Assembly: GCF_011761235.1 (NCBI RefSeq)
Contig: NZ_JAAOYW010000001.1
Span: 62,781 to 126,780, forward strand
Reading direction: 5' to 3'
DNA from: Frigoribacterium faeni
GTDB taxonomy: Bacteria > Actinomycetota > Actinomycetes > Actinomycetales > Microbacteriaceae
DNA length: 64,000 nt
Shown here piece by piece: positions 17,574-28,023 of the stretch. Each line of letters opens with the position of its first letter. Position 1 is the stretch's first letter. Position numbers and translations under genes: made by a program. The notes below the pieces were generated by a model. It made no database searches. It was not told the DNA's origin and worked only from the letters and a program-made list of their open reading frames with translations.

Positions 17574-18548
17574 TCAGTCGTCGTAGCGGGCCGCGGCCCC
17601 GGCGGCCCAGTCGGCCACGGCCTGCCGTGCCTCGTCGGGCGCCACCACGCGGGCGCGTCCGGGGAGCCCGCTCACGAGGCGCGCCACCGTGCCCACGTGG
17701 CCGACGCGGAGCGTCAGCCGGGCCCGGCCGTCGCCGGCGTCCTCGACGTCGACGGGACGGTAGTCGTCGAGCAGGGGCGCCGCGGCGGCGTCGATCTCGA
17801 CCACGACGTCGAGGTCGTCGGGCGAGCCCTCGAAGAAGCCGTCGGGCAGCGAGAGGTCGGAGGCGCGGTGCGTGATGCGCACGTCGGTGAGGGCGGGCGA
17901 CGCGATGCGGTCCAGGCGGAACGTGCGCAGCGCCTCCCTCAGGTGGTCCCAGCCGCGCAGGTACCAGTCGGCGTCGAGCGACTCGACCCGCAGCGGGTCG
18001 ACCCGTCGACGCTCGACCAGGCCTCGGACCCCCGCGTAGTCGAACTCGAGCTGCACGCCGCGCTCGACGGCCTCCCGGACGAGCGCAAGGACCTCGCTGG
18101 TCTCGTCCTGCGCGACGGCCACCTGGCTGGGCTCGCCCGAGGCCCCGCGGGACAGCTTCGACATGAGGGAGGCGACCGCGCCCCGGTCGGCGTTCTCGGG
18201 CAGCGACGAGAGGTACTGCAGGCCGGCGATCAGCGCGGCGGCCTCGCGGGCCGAGAACCGTGGGGTGTCGTCGATGGCGACGAGGTTCGTGAGGACGATC
18301 ACGTCGTTCTGCTCGAAGTCGTCCCAGGCGATGTCGAACAGGTCGGCGTGCTGGTACTGGGCGGTGTCGCCCGGGATGCCGGAGACCGCGATCAGCTCGA
18401 CGGCGCGCCGGATGTCGGCGACGCCCACGCCGAAGTGCGCCGCGGCCTCGGCGACGCTCACCCGCTCGTGGTCGATGAGCCACGGCACGAGCGAGAGGAG
18501 GAACGCGAGCTTGTCGGTCGCGTGGAGCGACGGGCGGCGGTCGGTCAC
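17574..18548 (-). CDS. pafC: WYL-domain transcription regulator PafC
   Basis: Second half of the PafBC regulator, which in mycobacteria activates most of the LexA-independent DNA-damage response. It has an N-terminal winged-helix region (residues 5-65), a central linker, and a WYL domain with the eponymous DADWYLRGWDHL followed by the R-rich FRLDRIASPAL strand; a C-terminal WCX-like domain ends the 324-residue protein. GTG 18548 overlaps the pafB stop by 4 bp (GTGA), so the two are translationally coupled and probably form a heterodimer. Confidence 0.9.
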   Translation of the reverse strand: MTDRRPSLHATDKLAFLLSLVPWLIDHERVSVAEAAAHFGVGVADIRRAVELIAVSGIPGDTAQYQHADLFDIAWDDFEQNDVIVLTNLVAIDDTPRFSAREAAALIAGLQYLSSLPENADRGAVASLMSKLSRGASGEPSQVAVAQDETSEVLALVREAVERGVQLEFDYAGVRGLVERRRVDPLRVESLDADWYLRGWDHLREALRTFRLDRIASPALTDVRITHRASDLSLPDGFFEGSPDDLDVVVEIDAAAAPLLDDYRPVDVEDAGDGRARLTLRVGHVGTVARLVSGLPGRARVVAPDEARQAVADWAAGAAARYDD

Positions 18549-19573
18549 GAGGCGTCTCCCCCGATGCCGGAGCCGGAGGCGGCCGCGTGGTCGGAGGCCA
18601 GGTCGCGGAGGCGGTCGGCGACCAGGGCGCGGAGCTCGGCGGGCGCGAGCACGACGACCTCGGGACCGAATGCGGTCAGTTCTTCGGCGAGGACCTGGCG
18701 GTCGCTGTAGTGGACGACGAGCACGTCGTCGTCGCCGACCACGGTGCCGCGGCGCTTGCCGAGCCGGGTGCGGGCGTCCGAGCCCGGCACGGCGCGGACG
18801 GTGGCCGTGTTCTGCTCCCACAGGCGGTCGAGGCCCTCGAGGGCCGAGTCCGCCGTGGCGTCGGCGGGGCGCGGGAACGACCTCGAGGTCACCGTCACGG
18901 GGCCGACGATGCGCGACAGCAGGAAGTTCTTGCGCGACGAGGTGTCGGGCTCGACGACCGACACCATCCACCGGCCCATGTGCTGGACGAGGGCGAAGGG
19001 CGCCACCTCGCGGCGCCGGGGCGCGTCCTCGCCGGGCTTGAGGTAGTCGAACCGGACGACGACGCCGCGGTCGAGGGCGGTGCGGAGCGGCTCGAACGCC
19101 GCGTCGCGACTGCGCACGCGCGGCGCGTAGTCGAGCTCGGGGACGCTCGCGGCGCCTCCCAGGGACCGCAGCTTGAGCAGGGCCCGCCGGGACTCGGCCG
19201 ACAGGGTGCCCTCGCGCCAGACCATGCCCGCGAGCGTCAGCAACGCCGTCTCCTCCGGCGAGAACGAGATGTCGAGCGGCAGCTCGTAGTCGCCCCGCAG
19301 GATGCGGTAGCGGAGGAGGTGGTTGTCGCCGGCCGCGGACGGGTCGTCCACCGTCTCGAGCGGGACGCCGAGCTCGCGGATGTCGTCCTTGTCGCGCTCG
19401 AACTGCCGCTCGAGGGCGGCGTTGTCTCCCCCGGAGACGTACTTCTGCCGGTAGCCCTGGACCGTGGACAGGATCTCGGTCTTGGTGAGGCCCGCATCGG
19501 TGGCGAGAAGGGCGAGGACCAGGCTGAACAGGCGTTCCTCGACGGGGATGCGCGGAGCGCGGACGGCGGCCAC
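18545..19573 (-). CDS. pafB: WYL-domain transcription regulator PafB
   Basis: Partner of PafC in the DNA-damage regulator. The 342-residue protein has an N-terminal helix-turn-helix (ERLFSLVLALLATDAGLTKTEIL, then YERQFERDKDDIRELG-like recognition region), the linker helix SAESRRALLKLRSLG and a WYL domain whose motif is degenerate (GRWMVSVVEPD). GTG 19573 has TAGGAT 6 nt upstream and no Shine-Dalgarno, so the pafBC mRNA is probably leaderless. In proteasome-bearing actinobacteria the gene before pafB is pafA; none is present here. Confidence 0.9.
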   Translation of the reverse strand: MAAVRAPRIPVEERLFSLVLALLATDAGLTKTEILSTVQGYRQKYVSGGDNAALERQFERDKDDIRELGVPLETVDDPSAAGDNHLLRYRILRGDYELPLDISFSPEETALLTLAGMVWREGTLSAESRRALLKLRSLGGAASVPELDYAPRVRSRDAAFEPLRTALDRGVVVRFDYLKPGEDAPRRREVAPFALVQHMGRWMVSVVEPDTSSRKNFLLSRIVGPVTVTSRSFPRPADATADSALEGLDRLWEQNTATVRAVPGSDARTRLGKRRGTVVGDDDVLVVHYSDRQVLAEELTAFGPEVVVLAPAELRALVADRLRDLASDHAAASGSGIGGDAS

Positions 19574-19579
19574 GGCTCG

Positions 19580-19585
19580 ATCCTA
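19580..19585 (-). promoter_or_regulatory. -10 hexamer TAGGAT of pafBC, leaderless
   Basis: TAGGAT, 6 nt, GTG; same spacing as at lnt. Confidence 0.5.
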
Positions 19586-19647
19586 GGACACGCCCGCGAG
19601 GCCGGCGGCCCCGCGGACGGGGAGCCGGGTCGACGCGGCGCGGCGGC

Positions 19648-20577
19648 TCAGAGGGCGCCCAGGAGGTCGAAGACGTAGACGAGGGGCGACGGGGTGCCCG
19701 CGGCCTCGTCGGCGGGCACGACGACCATCACCTGGGAGCCGATCGTCGCGCCCACCAGGGCGTCGCGGATCGAGTCGGGGATCTGGGCGTCGCCGAGCGG
19801 GAGGGACGTGGCCGCACCGCCGTTCGTCCACGACGAGGTCGCGACGGTCGACGGGGAGTCCCACGTGACGGCGGTGAACTGCACGACGGCCGTGTCGTCG
19901 GCGGTCAGCTCACGGCCGGAGCCGTCGAGGACGAGGTGCGACTCGGGCGACGTCGGGGCGGCGGACGCGGGCACGGTGATGCCCGGGGCGCCGTTCGGCG
20001 CGGTGACGACGGCGGGCATGCCCTGCTCGCCGAGCACGTGACGGCCGTTCGCCTTCGGCAGGAACGACTGGCGGATGTCGACGACGGCGACGTAGGCCGC
20101 GTCGGGCGAGTCGTCCGCCTCGCCGGCGCCGCCGTTGACCGACGCCGAGAGCTCGGAGGCCTTGATCGCCACGGCCACGCGCGAGCCGACCCGGGAGCAC
20201 TCGAGGGCGGAGGCGAGCGGGGCCAGGGCGTTGCCGCCCACCGTGATGGGGCTGTTCAGGCTGCCGTCGTAGCCGCTGTCCTCGACCTCGGCGCCCGTGG
20301 TGCCGTCGTAGAGCGTGTAGTCGATGAGCACCGGCGTGCCCTCGACGACCTCGTCGCCGTCGCCCTCGATCAGGGTGGAGACCTGGGTCTCGGTCGTGAC
20401 GATCGGGCTGGGCACCTTCGCGTCGGGCTTCTCGCCGAACGCGCCGGTCGCCGTGACGACGGAGGCCGCGTCGCCCGTGGGCGGGCAGCCGGCTGCTCCC
20501 GGTGCGGGGGTCGTCGCGCACGCCGTCAGCGAGGCGAGCAGGCCGACGGTCACGACGAGGGCGGAGATCTTGCGCAC
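19648..20577 (-). CDS. FKBP-type peptidyl-prolyl isomerase, lipoprotein
   Basis: Probable exported folding catalyst anchored by lipid. The 309-residue precursor has a signal peptide ending in the lipobox LTAC (Cys near residue 20). It is followed by two diverged FKBP-like domains (about residues 60-165 and 205-305). The second keeps VVQFTAVTWDSP and the C-terminal VMVVVPADEA...YVFDLLGAL strands; the first is more diverged. GTG 20577 follows AGGAAGAAG. FKBP genes sit at this position next to pafA in other actinobacteria. Here it is the only gene left between trmI and pafB. Confidence 0.85.
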   Translation of the reverse strand: MRKISALVVTVGLLASLTACATTPAPGAAGCPPTGDAASVVTATGAFGEKPDAKVPSPIVTTETQVSTLIEGDGDEVVEGTPVLIDYTLYDGTTGAEVEDSGYDGSLNSPITVGGNALAPLASALECSRVGSRVAVAIKASELSASVNGGAGEADDSPDAAYVAVVDIRQSFLPKANGRHVLGEQGMPAVVTAPNGAPGITVPASAAPTSPESHLVLDGSGRELTADDTAVVQFTAVTWDSPSTVATSSWTNGGAATSLPLGDAQIPDSIRDALVGATIGSQVMVVVPADEAAGTPSPLVYVFDLLGAL

Positions 20578-20644
20578 GGGGACTTCTTCCTGGGGCTGCG
20601 GCCGGGGCCGCGACTGGCGGGTCGCTGGTGATGCGGACGACAGC

Positions 20645-21790
<1,146 letters not shown>

Positions 21791-22483
21791 TCAGGAATCG
21801 CTGGTGTGCGCCTCGCGGGCACGTCGGCCCGCGGCGTGCATCTCGCGCAGGTCGGCCAGGCCGACCCCGACGAGGGTGTCGCGGCGCACGTAGCCGGCGT
21901 CGTCGGCGAGCGGGGCCGCGTGCTCCACGCCGAGGGCCACGGCACCGGCGGCGACGGCCGACGCGAGGCCCGGCACGCTGTCCTCGATCGCGACGCAGTC
22001 GACGACGTCGACCCCGAGCAGCTCGGCGCCGCGCAGGTACGCCTCGGGGTGGGGCTTGCTGTGCTCGACCTCGTCGCCCGCCACGACCGCGTCGAAGGAG
22101 TCGTCGCCGATGGCGTCGACCATGAACTGGGCCATCCGGCGGATCGACATCGTGACGAGGGCGGTCGGCACCCCGGCCGCGCGGAGCTCGGCGAGGAGCT
22201 CGCGGGCCCCCGGGCGCCACGGCACGTGCTCGGCGCACCGCGTCAGCACCTCGGTGGTGAGGCGGTCGATGATGTCGTCCTCGGGCAGGTCGACCCCGTG
22301 CTGCTGCAGCACGCGGGCCGAGTGCCAGAGGCCGGAGCCGATGAGGGTGTCGCCCTGTTCCTTGGTCCAGGTGCCCCCGAAGGAGGCGACGAGGTCGACC
22401 TGGGACTCGAACCAGTAGGGCTCGGTGTCGACGAGGGTTCCGTCCATGTCCCAGAGGACGGCGGCAGGCAGGAGGTCGGTCAC
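21791..22483 (-). CDS. HAD-family phosphatase (beta-phosphoglucomutase-like)
   Basis: Haloacid-dehalogenase hydrolase of unknown phosphoester substrate. Motif I is LWDMDGTLVDTEPYWF (two catalytic Asp near residues 11 and 13), motif II TALVTMS, motif III HSKPHPEAY and motif IV VAIEDSVPGLASA; a four-helix cap follows motif I. The 230-residue protein starts at GTG 22483, with TAGACT 8 nt upstream. The longer frame to 22930 runs over the divergent PAC2 gene and was rejected. Confidence 0.9.
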   Translation of the reverse strand: MTDLLPAAVLWDMDGTLVDTEPYWFESQVDLVASFGGTWTKEQGDTLIGSGLWHSARVLQQHGVDLPEDDIIDRLTTEVLTRCAEHVPWRPGARELLAELRAAGVPTALVTMSIRRMAQFMVDAIGDDSFDAVVAGDEVEHSKPHPEAYLRGAELLGVDVVDCVAIEDSVPGLASAVAAGAVALGVEHAAPLADDAGYVRRDTLVGVGLADLREMHAAGRRAREAHTSDS

Positions 22484-22491
22484 GGGGCACG

Positions 22492-22497
22492 AGTCTA
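22492..22497 (-). promoter_or_regulatory. -10 hexamer TAGACT of the HAD gene, leaderless or nearly so
   Basis: TAGACT, 8 nt, GTG; leader at most 1-2 nt. Confidence 0.4.
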
Positions 22498-22631
22498 CGG
22501 GAGCGGTCCCGCGGTCCGTGCGGGCGCCTCCTCGGGTCGCCGGCCGTGCGGGGCCCCGCCGCCCGGGCGACGAGGGGCGGCTATCGTGGAGGACGAGACG
22601 CCGGGGACCGTGCCCGGCCGGTGAGGATCCC

Positions 22632-23675
22632 GTGTCCGGTGATGACGCAGTGCCCGACGAGGCCACGCCCGACGAGGCGACGCCCGACGAGGCGACGCCC
22701 GACGAGGCGACGCCCGACGAGTCGACGGCCCTAGGGGCGCGTCCCGACGGCGTGGGCGCTCCCGGCCCGGCGTCGGCGCGGCCGGCCCGGGCGTTCGGCG
22801 CGGGGCGACTGCTCGTGGTCGCCTTCGAGGGCTGGAACGACGCCGGCGAGGCCGCCAGCGGCGTCGCCCGCAGCATCGTCGACACCCTGGCGCTCGAGCC
22901 CGTGGCCGAGCTCGACGGCGAGCGGTACATCGACTACCAGTTCAACCGGCCCCAGGTCGGCTACGACGACGACGGCGAGCGGGCCCTGGTCTGGCCGCGC
23001 ATCCAGCTGCACGCCTCCCCCGTGGTCGCCTCGACGCCGGCGGGTCCGCCGCTCGGCGGCGACCCCGACGTGCTCGTGCTGCTCGGGGCCGAGCCCTCGC
23101 GCAGCTGGCGGGGGTTCGCGGCGGAGGTCGTCGACCTCGTCGACGTGCACGACGTGTCGGCCGTGGTGTTCCTCGGCGCCATGCTCGCCGACGTGCCGCA
23201 CACGCGCCCCATCTCGGTCTTCGTCAGCAGCGACGACGAGGAGGTGCGGGGCGAGCTGGGCCTGGAGCGCAGCACCTACGAGGGCCCCGTCGGCATCCTG
23301 TCCGTGCTGGGCGACGCCGTCGAGACGGCCGGCGTGCCGACGGTCTCGATCTGGGCCCAGGTGCCGCACTACGTGCACGCCGCGCCCTCGCCGAAGGCCA
23401 CGCTCGCGCTCATCGAGAAGCTCGACGAGGTCGCCGGGGTGAGCATCCCCCGCGGCGACCTCGAGGCCGAGTCCGCGGCGTGGGAGCAGGGCATCGACGC
23501 CCTCGCCTCGGACGACGACGACATGGCCGGCTACATCGAGCAGCTCGAGCAGGCGCGCGACACCGTCGACTCCCCCGAGGCCAGCGGCGAGGCGATCGCC
23601 GAGGAGTTCGAGCGCTACCTCCGGCGCAACGACGGCAAGGGCCCGGACGACCCGAGGATGCCGCCCGCCCCCTAG
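22632..23675 (+). CDS. PAC2-family protein
   Basis: Homologue of the proteasome-assembly-chaperone-2 family (PAC2), function unproven in bacteria. After a repetitive acidic N-terminus (residues 1-45, built from PDEAT repeats) the PAC2 fold begins RLLVVAFEGWNDAGEAASGVAR and continues through YIDYQFNRPQVGYDDDG, VLVLLGAEPSRSWRGFA, VVFLGAMLADVPHTRP and SIWAQVPHYVHAAPSPKATLALI. A helical acidic tail ends the 347 residues. GTG 22632 follows GAGGA. It is divergent from the HAD gene. PAC2 genes lie near the proteasome locus in M. tuberculosis. Confidence 0.87.
   Translation: MSGDDAVPDEATPDEATPDEATPDEATPDESTALGARPDGVGAPGPASARPARAFGAGRLLVVAFEGWNDAGEAASGVARSIVDTLALEPVAELDGERYIDYQFNRPQVGYDDDGERALVWPRIQLHASPVVASTPAGPPLGGDPDVLVLLGAEPSRSWRGFAAEVVDLVDVHDVSAVVFLGAMLADVPHTRPISVFVSSDDEEVRGELGLERSTYEGPVGILSVLGDAVETAGVPTVSIWAQVPHYVHAAPSPKATLALIEKLDEVAGVSIPRGDLEAESAAWEQGIDALASDDDDMAGYIEQLEQARDTVDSPEASGEAIAEEFERYLRRNDGKGPDDPRMPPAP
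22641..22730 (+). repeat. 15-bp tandem repeat encoding PDEAT units
   Basis: Four near-identical units GACGAGGCGACGCCC at 22656-22715 (the first differs at one base), flanked by degenerate units at 22641-22655 and 22716-22730. In frame, 15 bp gives a five-residue period, so copy-number change would not shift the reading frame. Confidence 0.85.
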
Positions 23676-23691
23676 GGGCGACGGAGCGGCC

Positions 23692-23710
23692 GCGCCGTCA
23701 ACGACGGCGC
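23692..23710. terminator. short hairpin between PAC2 and the ABC permease
   Basis: 8-bp stem GCGCCGTC / GACGGCGC with a 3-nt loop, overlapping the permease stop codon; serves both converging genes. Confidence 0.45.
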
Positions 23711-24804
23711 CAGGCCTGGCCGAGCGACGTCGTGCCGCCGGTGCGGAGCAGCGACCCCTCGTAGAGCCGCGCCGCCGCGAGCACGACGACCACGGCGCAC
23801 CCCGCGAGCAGGGCCAGCGCGACGAGGGGCTGCCAGACGGGCACGCCGCCCTCGACGACCATGCGCACCGGCATCGCCACCGGGGCGCTGAACGGGACGA
23901 ACGACAGCGCCGTGAGGGCCGGCCCCGGCGCGTCGACGAAGACCGTGGCGAAGAACGGCAGCATGACGAGCAGCTGCACCGGCGTCGTGGTGGAGCCGAG
24001 GTCCTCGATGCGGGAGACGAGGGCGCCGGCGACGGCCCACAGCCCGGCAAGCAGGAGGAACCCGGCGACGAAGAACGGCACGTACCAGCCGACCGCGGCG
24101 GACAGCGCCGGGAGGAGGTCGGCGGGCAGCGCGTCGGCCCGCCCCGTCAGGGCCAGGCCGCCGAGCGCCACCGTCGCGAGCACCGCGGTCTGCGCGATCG
24201 CCAGGGCCCCGGCGCCGAGCACCTTGCCGGCGAGGAGGGTGCGCACGGGAACGGCCGCCACGAGGATCTCGACGACGCGGGTCTGCTTCTCCTCGACGAC
24301 GCTCTGGGCGATGCTGAGGCCGAACAGCAGCGACGTCGTCATGAACAGGACGCCGAACGCCAGCGGCGCGAAGACCGTCACGAGGGGGTCGGCGTCGGCG
24401 GGCTCGAGCAGCTCGACGGGCGACGCCTGGCTGGTGCCGAGCACGAGCGAGGACGAGACCGACTCGAGCCCGACGACCCGCAGGCCCGTCGGCGACGCGT
24501 CGTCGGGGAGCACGGCGGCGTCGACGTCGCCCGAGCGGACGGCCGCGGTCGCGTCGTCGGCGGTGCCGACGGTGACGGCCTCGGCGCCGGCGGCCTCGAC
24601 GGCGGCGGCCGAGGAGGCGTCGAGCACGGCCACCCGGTCGGGCCCGCCGGCGAGCAGCACCGGCACGACGAGCGCGGCGGCGATGAGCACGAGCATGACG
24701 ACGCCGCTGACGACGAAGGCCCGGTCACGGAGCTTGACCGCCATCTCGCGCCGGGCGACCACCCAGACGAGGCCGCGCGCGGCGGGCCGGTCGGCGCCCG
24801 TCAC
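23698..24804 (-). CDS. ABC-2 type transporter permease (NatB-like)
   Basis: Membrane component of an efflux ABC system. The 368-residue protein has one N-terminal membrane helix (AFVVSGVVMLVLIAAALVV), an extracytoplasmic domain (about residues 55-165), then five helices, with the VEEKQTRVVEILVAAVPVRTLLAGKVLG motif characteristic of the NatB/COG1668 family. GTG 24804 overlaps the ATPase stop by 4 bp. The substrate (ions or a peptide/drug) cannot be told. Confidence 0.87.
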   Translation of the reverse strand: MTGADRPAARGLVWVVARREMAVKLRDRAFVVSGVVMLVLIAAALVVPVLLAGGPDRVAVLDASSAAAVEAAGAEAVTVGTADDATAAVRSGDVDAAVLPDDASPTGLRVVGLESVSSSLVLGTSQASPVELLEPADADPLVTVFAPLAFGVLFMTTSLLFGLSIAQSVVEEKQTRVVEILVAAVPVRTLLAGKVLGAGALAIAQTAVLATVALGGLALTGRADALPADLLPALSAAVGWYVPFFVAGFLLLAGLWAVAGALVSRIEDLGSTTTPVQLLVMLPFFATVFVDAPGPALTALSFVPFSAPVAMPVRMVVEGGVPVWQPLVALALLAGCAVVVVLAAARLYEGSLLRTGGTTSLGQAWRRR

Positions 24805-25685
24805 CGCACGACCTCGTCGAAGATCTCGGCGAGCCGGGGCAGGACGGGGTGGAAGGCCCGCACGGGCCCGCGCCGCAGCCCGGCCGCCAGCACGGCCTGG
24901 TCGTCGACGCCGGGCGCCAGCTCGACGAGGGCCTCGGGCCCGTCGAGCTCGACGACGGTGACGCCGGGCTCGTCGCGCAGCCAGCCCGCGTCGTCGTCGA
25001 CCACGACGCTCCACCGGGCCCGCGCGAAGCGGGCACGGAGCTCCTCTCGCGTGCCCGCCGCGCGGACCGTCCCCTCGGCGATGACCACGAGGTCGTCGCA
25101 GAGGCGCTCCACGACGTCGAGCTGGTGGCTCGAGAACAACACGGGCACGCCGGCGGCGGCCTGCTCGCGCAGCACGGCGACGACCACGTCGACGGCGAGG
25201 GGGTCGAGGCCCGAGAACGGCTCGTCGAGCACGAGCACGAGCGGCTCGTGCACGAGCGCGGCGGCGATCTGGACGCGCTGCTGGTTGCCGAGCGAGAGGG
25301 AGTCCAGCCGATCGCGGGCGCGGTCGCCGAGGCCCAGCCGGTCGAGCACCTCGAGGGCCCGGCGCCGCGCCGTCGCACGCCCGACCCCGTGCAGGCGTGC
25401 GAGGTAGACGAGCTGCGCGAGCACCGTCATCTTCGGGTACAGGCCCCTCTCCTCGGGCATGTAGCCGAAGCGGCGGCGGACGTCGTCGCCGAGCGGCCGG
25501 CCGTCCCACCGGACCTCGCCCGAGTCGGCCGCGAGCACGCCGAGCACGATCCGCATCGTCGTGGTCTTGCCGGCGCCGTTCGCGCCGACGAAGCCCGTCA
25601 GGCGCCCCTCGGCGACGCCGAACGAGACCCCGTCGAGGGCGGTGCGGTCGCCGAACGACCGACGGACCTGGTCGAGCTCGAGCAC
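24801..25685 (-). CDS. ABC transporter ATP-binding protein (NatA-like)
   Basis: ATPase driving the NatB-like permease. Walker A is GANGAGKTT (near residue 36), the signature reads LSLGNQQ in place of LSGGQ, and Walker B is LVLVLDEPFSGLDP, followed by the SSHQL H-loop. The last 90 residues form the extra C-terminal domain of exporters. GTG 25685 has GGAGGGAGG upstream, and TACGCT at 25751-25756 is a plausible -10. Confidence 0.9.
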   Translation of the reverse strand: MLELDQVRRSFGDRTALDGVSFGVAEGRLTGFVGANGAGKTTTMRIVLGVLAADSGEVRWDGRPLGDDVRRRFGYMPEERGLYPKMTVLAQLVYLARLHGVGRATARRRALEVLDRLGLGDRARDRLDSLSLGNQQRVQIAAALVHEPLVLVLDEPFSGLDPLAVDVVVAVLREQAAAGVPVLFSSHQLDVVERLCDDLVVIAEGTVRAAGTREELRARFARARWSVVVDDDAGWLRDEPGVTVVELDGPEALVELAPGVDDQAVLAAGLRRGPVRAFHPVLPRLAEIFDEVVR

Positions 25686-25865
25686 GGGGCCTCCCTCCGG
25701 GCGGCACCGGGGCGGCCCGTCGTCGACGGCGCGCGTCGGCCGTCGGCACCAGCGTAGGAGGCGGTGGTCGCGCCGTGCCTCCCGCCCACGGCCCGGCGCG
25801 TCCTCGCCCGCCCGGCGGAGGTCGACGGCGGGCTCCGGCGCACGGGCCTCGGCGCACCGGTGCCG

Positions 25866-26642
25866 TCAGCGCACCGCGTCCCCCGGGACGACCACCCCGT
25901 TCTCGTAGGCGAAGACCACGGCCGCCGTGCGGTCGCGGAGGTCGAGCTTGGCGAGGACGTTCGAGACGTGGGTCTTCACGGTCGCCTCGCCGAGGTACAG
26001 CTCACGGGCGATCTCGGCGTTCGAGCGACCCGCGGCCATGCGGTCGAGCACCTCGCGTTCGCGCTCGGTCAGGGCCGCCAGCCGCGGGCTCGGGACGATC
26101 GGCGACGCGGCGGCGTCGGCGAGGGCGGCCGAGACGACGCTGCGGGTCAGCTCCGGCGCGAGCAGGGCGTCGCCGCGGTGGACGACGGCGACGGCGGCGA
26201 TCAGGTCCTCCGGGCTCGAGGTCTTGAGCAGGAAGCCGCTCGCGCCGGCGCGCAGGGCGCGGAACAGGTACTCGCCGCGGCCGAAGGTCGTCAGCACGAG
26301 CACGGCCGGGCCGCCCGGCGACGCGGCCTCGAGGATGCGGCGGGTGGCCTCGATGCCGTCGACGCCCGGCATCTCGACGTCCATCACGATGACGTCGGGC
26401 CGGGTCGCGGCGGCCGCGGCGACGGCCTCGAGGCCGTCGCGCGCCTCGCCGACGACCACGACGTCGGGGGCGGTGTCGAGGATGATGCGGAAGCCCGCCC
26501 GGACCAGGTCCTGGTCGTCGGCGAGGAGCACGCGCACCGGCCGACGCGCCGCCCGGTCGGCGGGGTCGCGCGTGGCGTCGACGGGGGCGTGCGGATCGTG
26601 CGGCACATCGGGCGCGTGGGGCACGTCGGGCAGGTCGTTCAC
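25866..26642 (-). CDS. LuxR/NarL-type response regulator
   Basis: DNA-binding half of a two-component system. The receiver (residues about 36-155) has the acidic pair in VLLADDQD, phospho-acceptor Asp in [10 protein letters not shown] and Lys in GFLLKTSSP. The LuxR helix-turn-helix is [46 protein letters not shown] 26642 overlaps the kinase stop by 4 bp, which leaves an unusual 35-residue N-terminal extension rich in Asp, His and Pro ([14 protein letters not shown]). A downstream GTG at VRVLL would remove it. Confidence 0.9.
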   Translation of the reverse strand: MNDLPDVPHAPDVPHDPHAPVDATRDPADRAARRPVRVLLADDQDLVRAGFRIILDTAPDVVVVGEARDGLEAVAAAAATRPDVIVMDVEMPGVDGIEATRRILEAASPGGPAVLVLTTFGRGEYLFRALRAGASGFLLKTSSPEDLIAAVAVVHRGDALLAPELTRSVVSAALADAAASPIVPSPRLAALTEREREVLDRMAAGRSNAEIARELYLGEATVKTHVSNVLAKLDLRDRTAAVVFAYENGVVVPGDAVR

Positions 26643-27958
26643 GGCGTCGGGGCCTCTCCGTGGTCGGGACGACGGGCGTCGCCCGCCGGGTCGAGGGTGC
26701 GGGCGGCGGGGAGGACGGCCCGGACGCGGTAGCCGCCCCGACGACGGGGACCGACGTGCAGCTCGCCGCCGTGCAGGTCGACGCGCTCGCGCATGCCCCG
26801 CTGGCCGAGGCCGGAGCCCGTGGGCGCCCCGGCGGTCGAGCCCGTGCCGGAGCCCAGGCCGTCGTCCGTCACCTCGACCTCGACCGCCCGGTCGCGGAAC
26901 CGCAGGCGGACCTCGGCGACGCCCGCCGACGCGTGCTTCAGGGTGTTGGTCAGCGCCTCCTGCGCGACGCGGAAGAGCGTGACGCCGACGCTGTCCGGGA
27001 CGTCGAAGCGCTCGCCGTGGGTGCTGAAGCGCACGTCGAGCCCGAGGCGGCGGGTCTCGGCCACGAGCCCCGGCAGGGCGGCGAGCCCCGTCGGGCCGTG
27101 CGGTGCGGCGTCGTCGCGGTCGCGCAGCACGGTGACGAGGCGGTCGAGCTCGTCGACGGCGGTGCGCGCGGTCGACTCGACGGCGCTGAGCGCGCCGCTG
27201 GCGATCTCGGGCCGGTCGAGCGTGCGTCGTGCCGCGCCCGCCTGGATCCCGATGACGGCGACGTGGTGCGCGACGACGTCGTGCAGCTCGCGGGCGATGC
27301 GCGTGCGCTCCTCGCCGATGGCCCGGTCGGCCACGAGCTCCTGGGCCGCGCGGAGGTCGACCCCCGCGCGCTCGAGGGCGTGGCGGCGGACGGCCGAGAC
27401 ACGGGAGGCCCGGCCGGACCAGACGGCGGCGAGGAAGAACAGCAGGTTGAGGACGAACGAGTACACGACGTCGGCCACGGTCGCCACGGGCACCGGCTCG
27501 TCGAGCGGGAACTCCCCCAGCACGGCGACGCCGAGCCACGCGAGCACGGCGGCCGTGACGAGGGTGCTGCCGACCAGGGCGCGTCGGCCCGAGCGCGCCC
27601 AGGCGTTCGCCGTGTGGATGGCGAGGAACTCGACGACGGACGGCGTGAGCGCGTCCGGGTAGCCCCGCAGCTGGCTGAGGACGAACACGGCGCTGACGAC
27701 GGCCATGACGGAGACCGGCGCCCGACGTCGGACCGCGAGGGGCGCGCACAGGGCGACGAGCCACGCGACCGACTCGGACAGCGGCGCGACGGGGGCGTCC
27801 GTGCCCTCGGCGGCCATCGACGCCAGCCAGAGCGTCAGCAGCCCGAGCCCGAACAGGCCGGCCGCGAGCCAGGCGTCGCCCCGGGCCTGCCGACGGGTCA
27901 GGGCGCCCCGGTGGGGCACGGTCTCGTCGTGGTCGGCGGGGCAGTCGGGGGCGGACAC
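26639..27958 (-). CDS. sensor histidine kinase (NarL/DesK class)
   Basis: Membrane sensor pairing with the LuxR-type regulator. Four to six membrane helices occupy residues about 30-180. The dimerisation box [23 protein letters not shown] carries the phospho-His (HisKA_3 type). [10 protein letters not shown] (N box) and the glycine-rich [16 protein letters not shown] form the ATPase domain. The start is GTG 27958, with CATACT 7 nt upstream and no Shine-Dalgarno; the longer frame to 29221 overlies mshC and was rejected. 439 residues. The signal is unknown. Confidence 0.9.
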   Translation of the reverse strand: MSAPDCPADHDETVPHRGALTRRQARGDAWLAAGLFGLGLLTLWLASMAAEGTDAPVAPLSESVAWLVALCAPLAVRRRAPVSVMAVVSAVFVLSQLRGYPDALTPSVVEFLAIHTANAWARSGRRALVGSTLVTAAVLAWLGVAVLGEFPLDEPVPVATVADVVYSFVLNLLFFLAAVWSGRASRVSAVRRHALERAGVDLRAAQELVADRAIGEERTRIARELHDVVAHHVAVIGIQAGAARRTLDRPEIASGALSAVESTARTAVDELDRLVTVLRDRDDAAPHGPTGLAALPGLVAETRRLGLDVRFSTHGERFDVPDSVGVTLFRVAQEALTNTLKHASAGVAEVRLRFRDRAVEVEVTDDGLGSGTGSTAGAPTGSGLGQRGMRERVDLHGGELHVGPRRRGGYRVRAVLPAARTLDPAGDARRPDHGEAPTP

Positions 27959-27965
27959 ACCGATC

Positions 27966-27971
27966 AGTATG
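27966..27971 (-). promoter_or_regulatory. -10 hexamer CATACT of the two-component operon, leaderless
   Basis: Extended TGACATACT lies 7 nt before the kinase GTG, in the gap after mshC. Confidence 0.45.
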
Positions 27972-28023
27972 TCAGGAGCGACGTGTCGCGAGCCTTCGTC
28001 ACGATCGAGGAGGCGGCGGTGCG

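Noticed and set aside
22425-22631. 69-codon upstream extension of the PAC2 frame to an ATG at 22425
   Set aside because: Runs over the divergent HAD gene start; GTG 22632 has a proper ribosome binding site and precedes the conserved domain.
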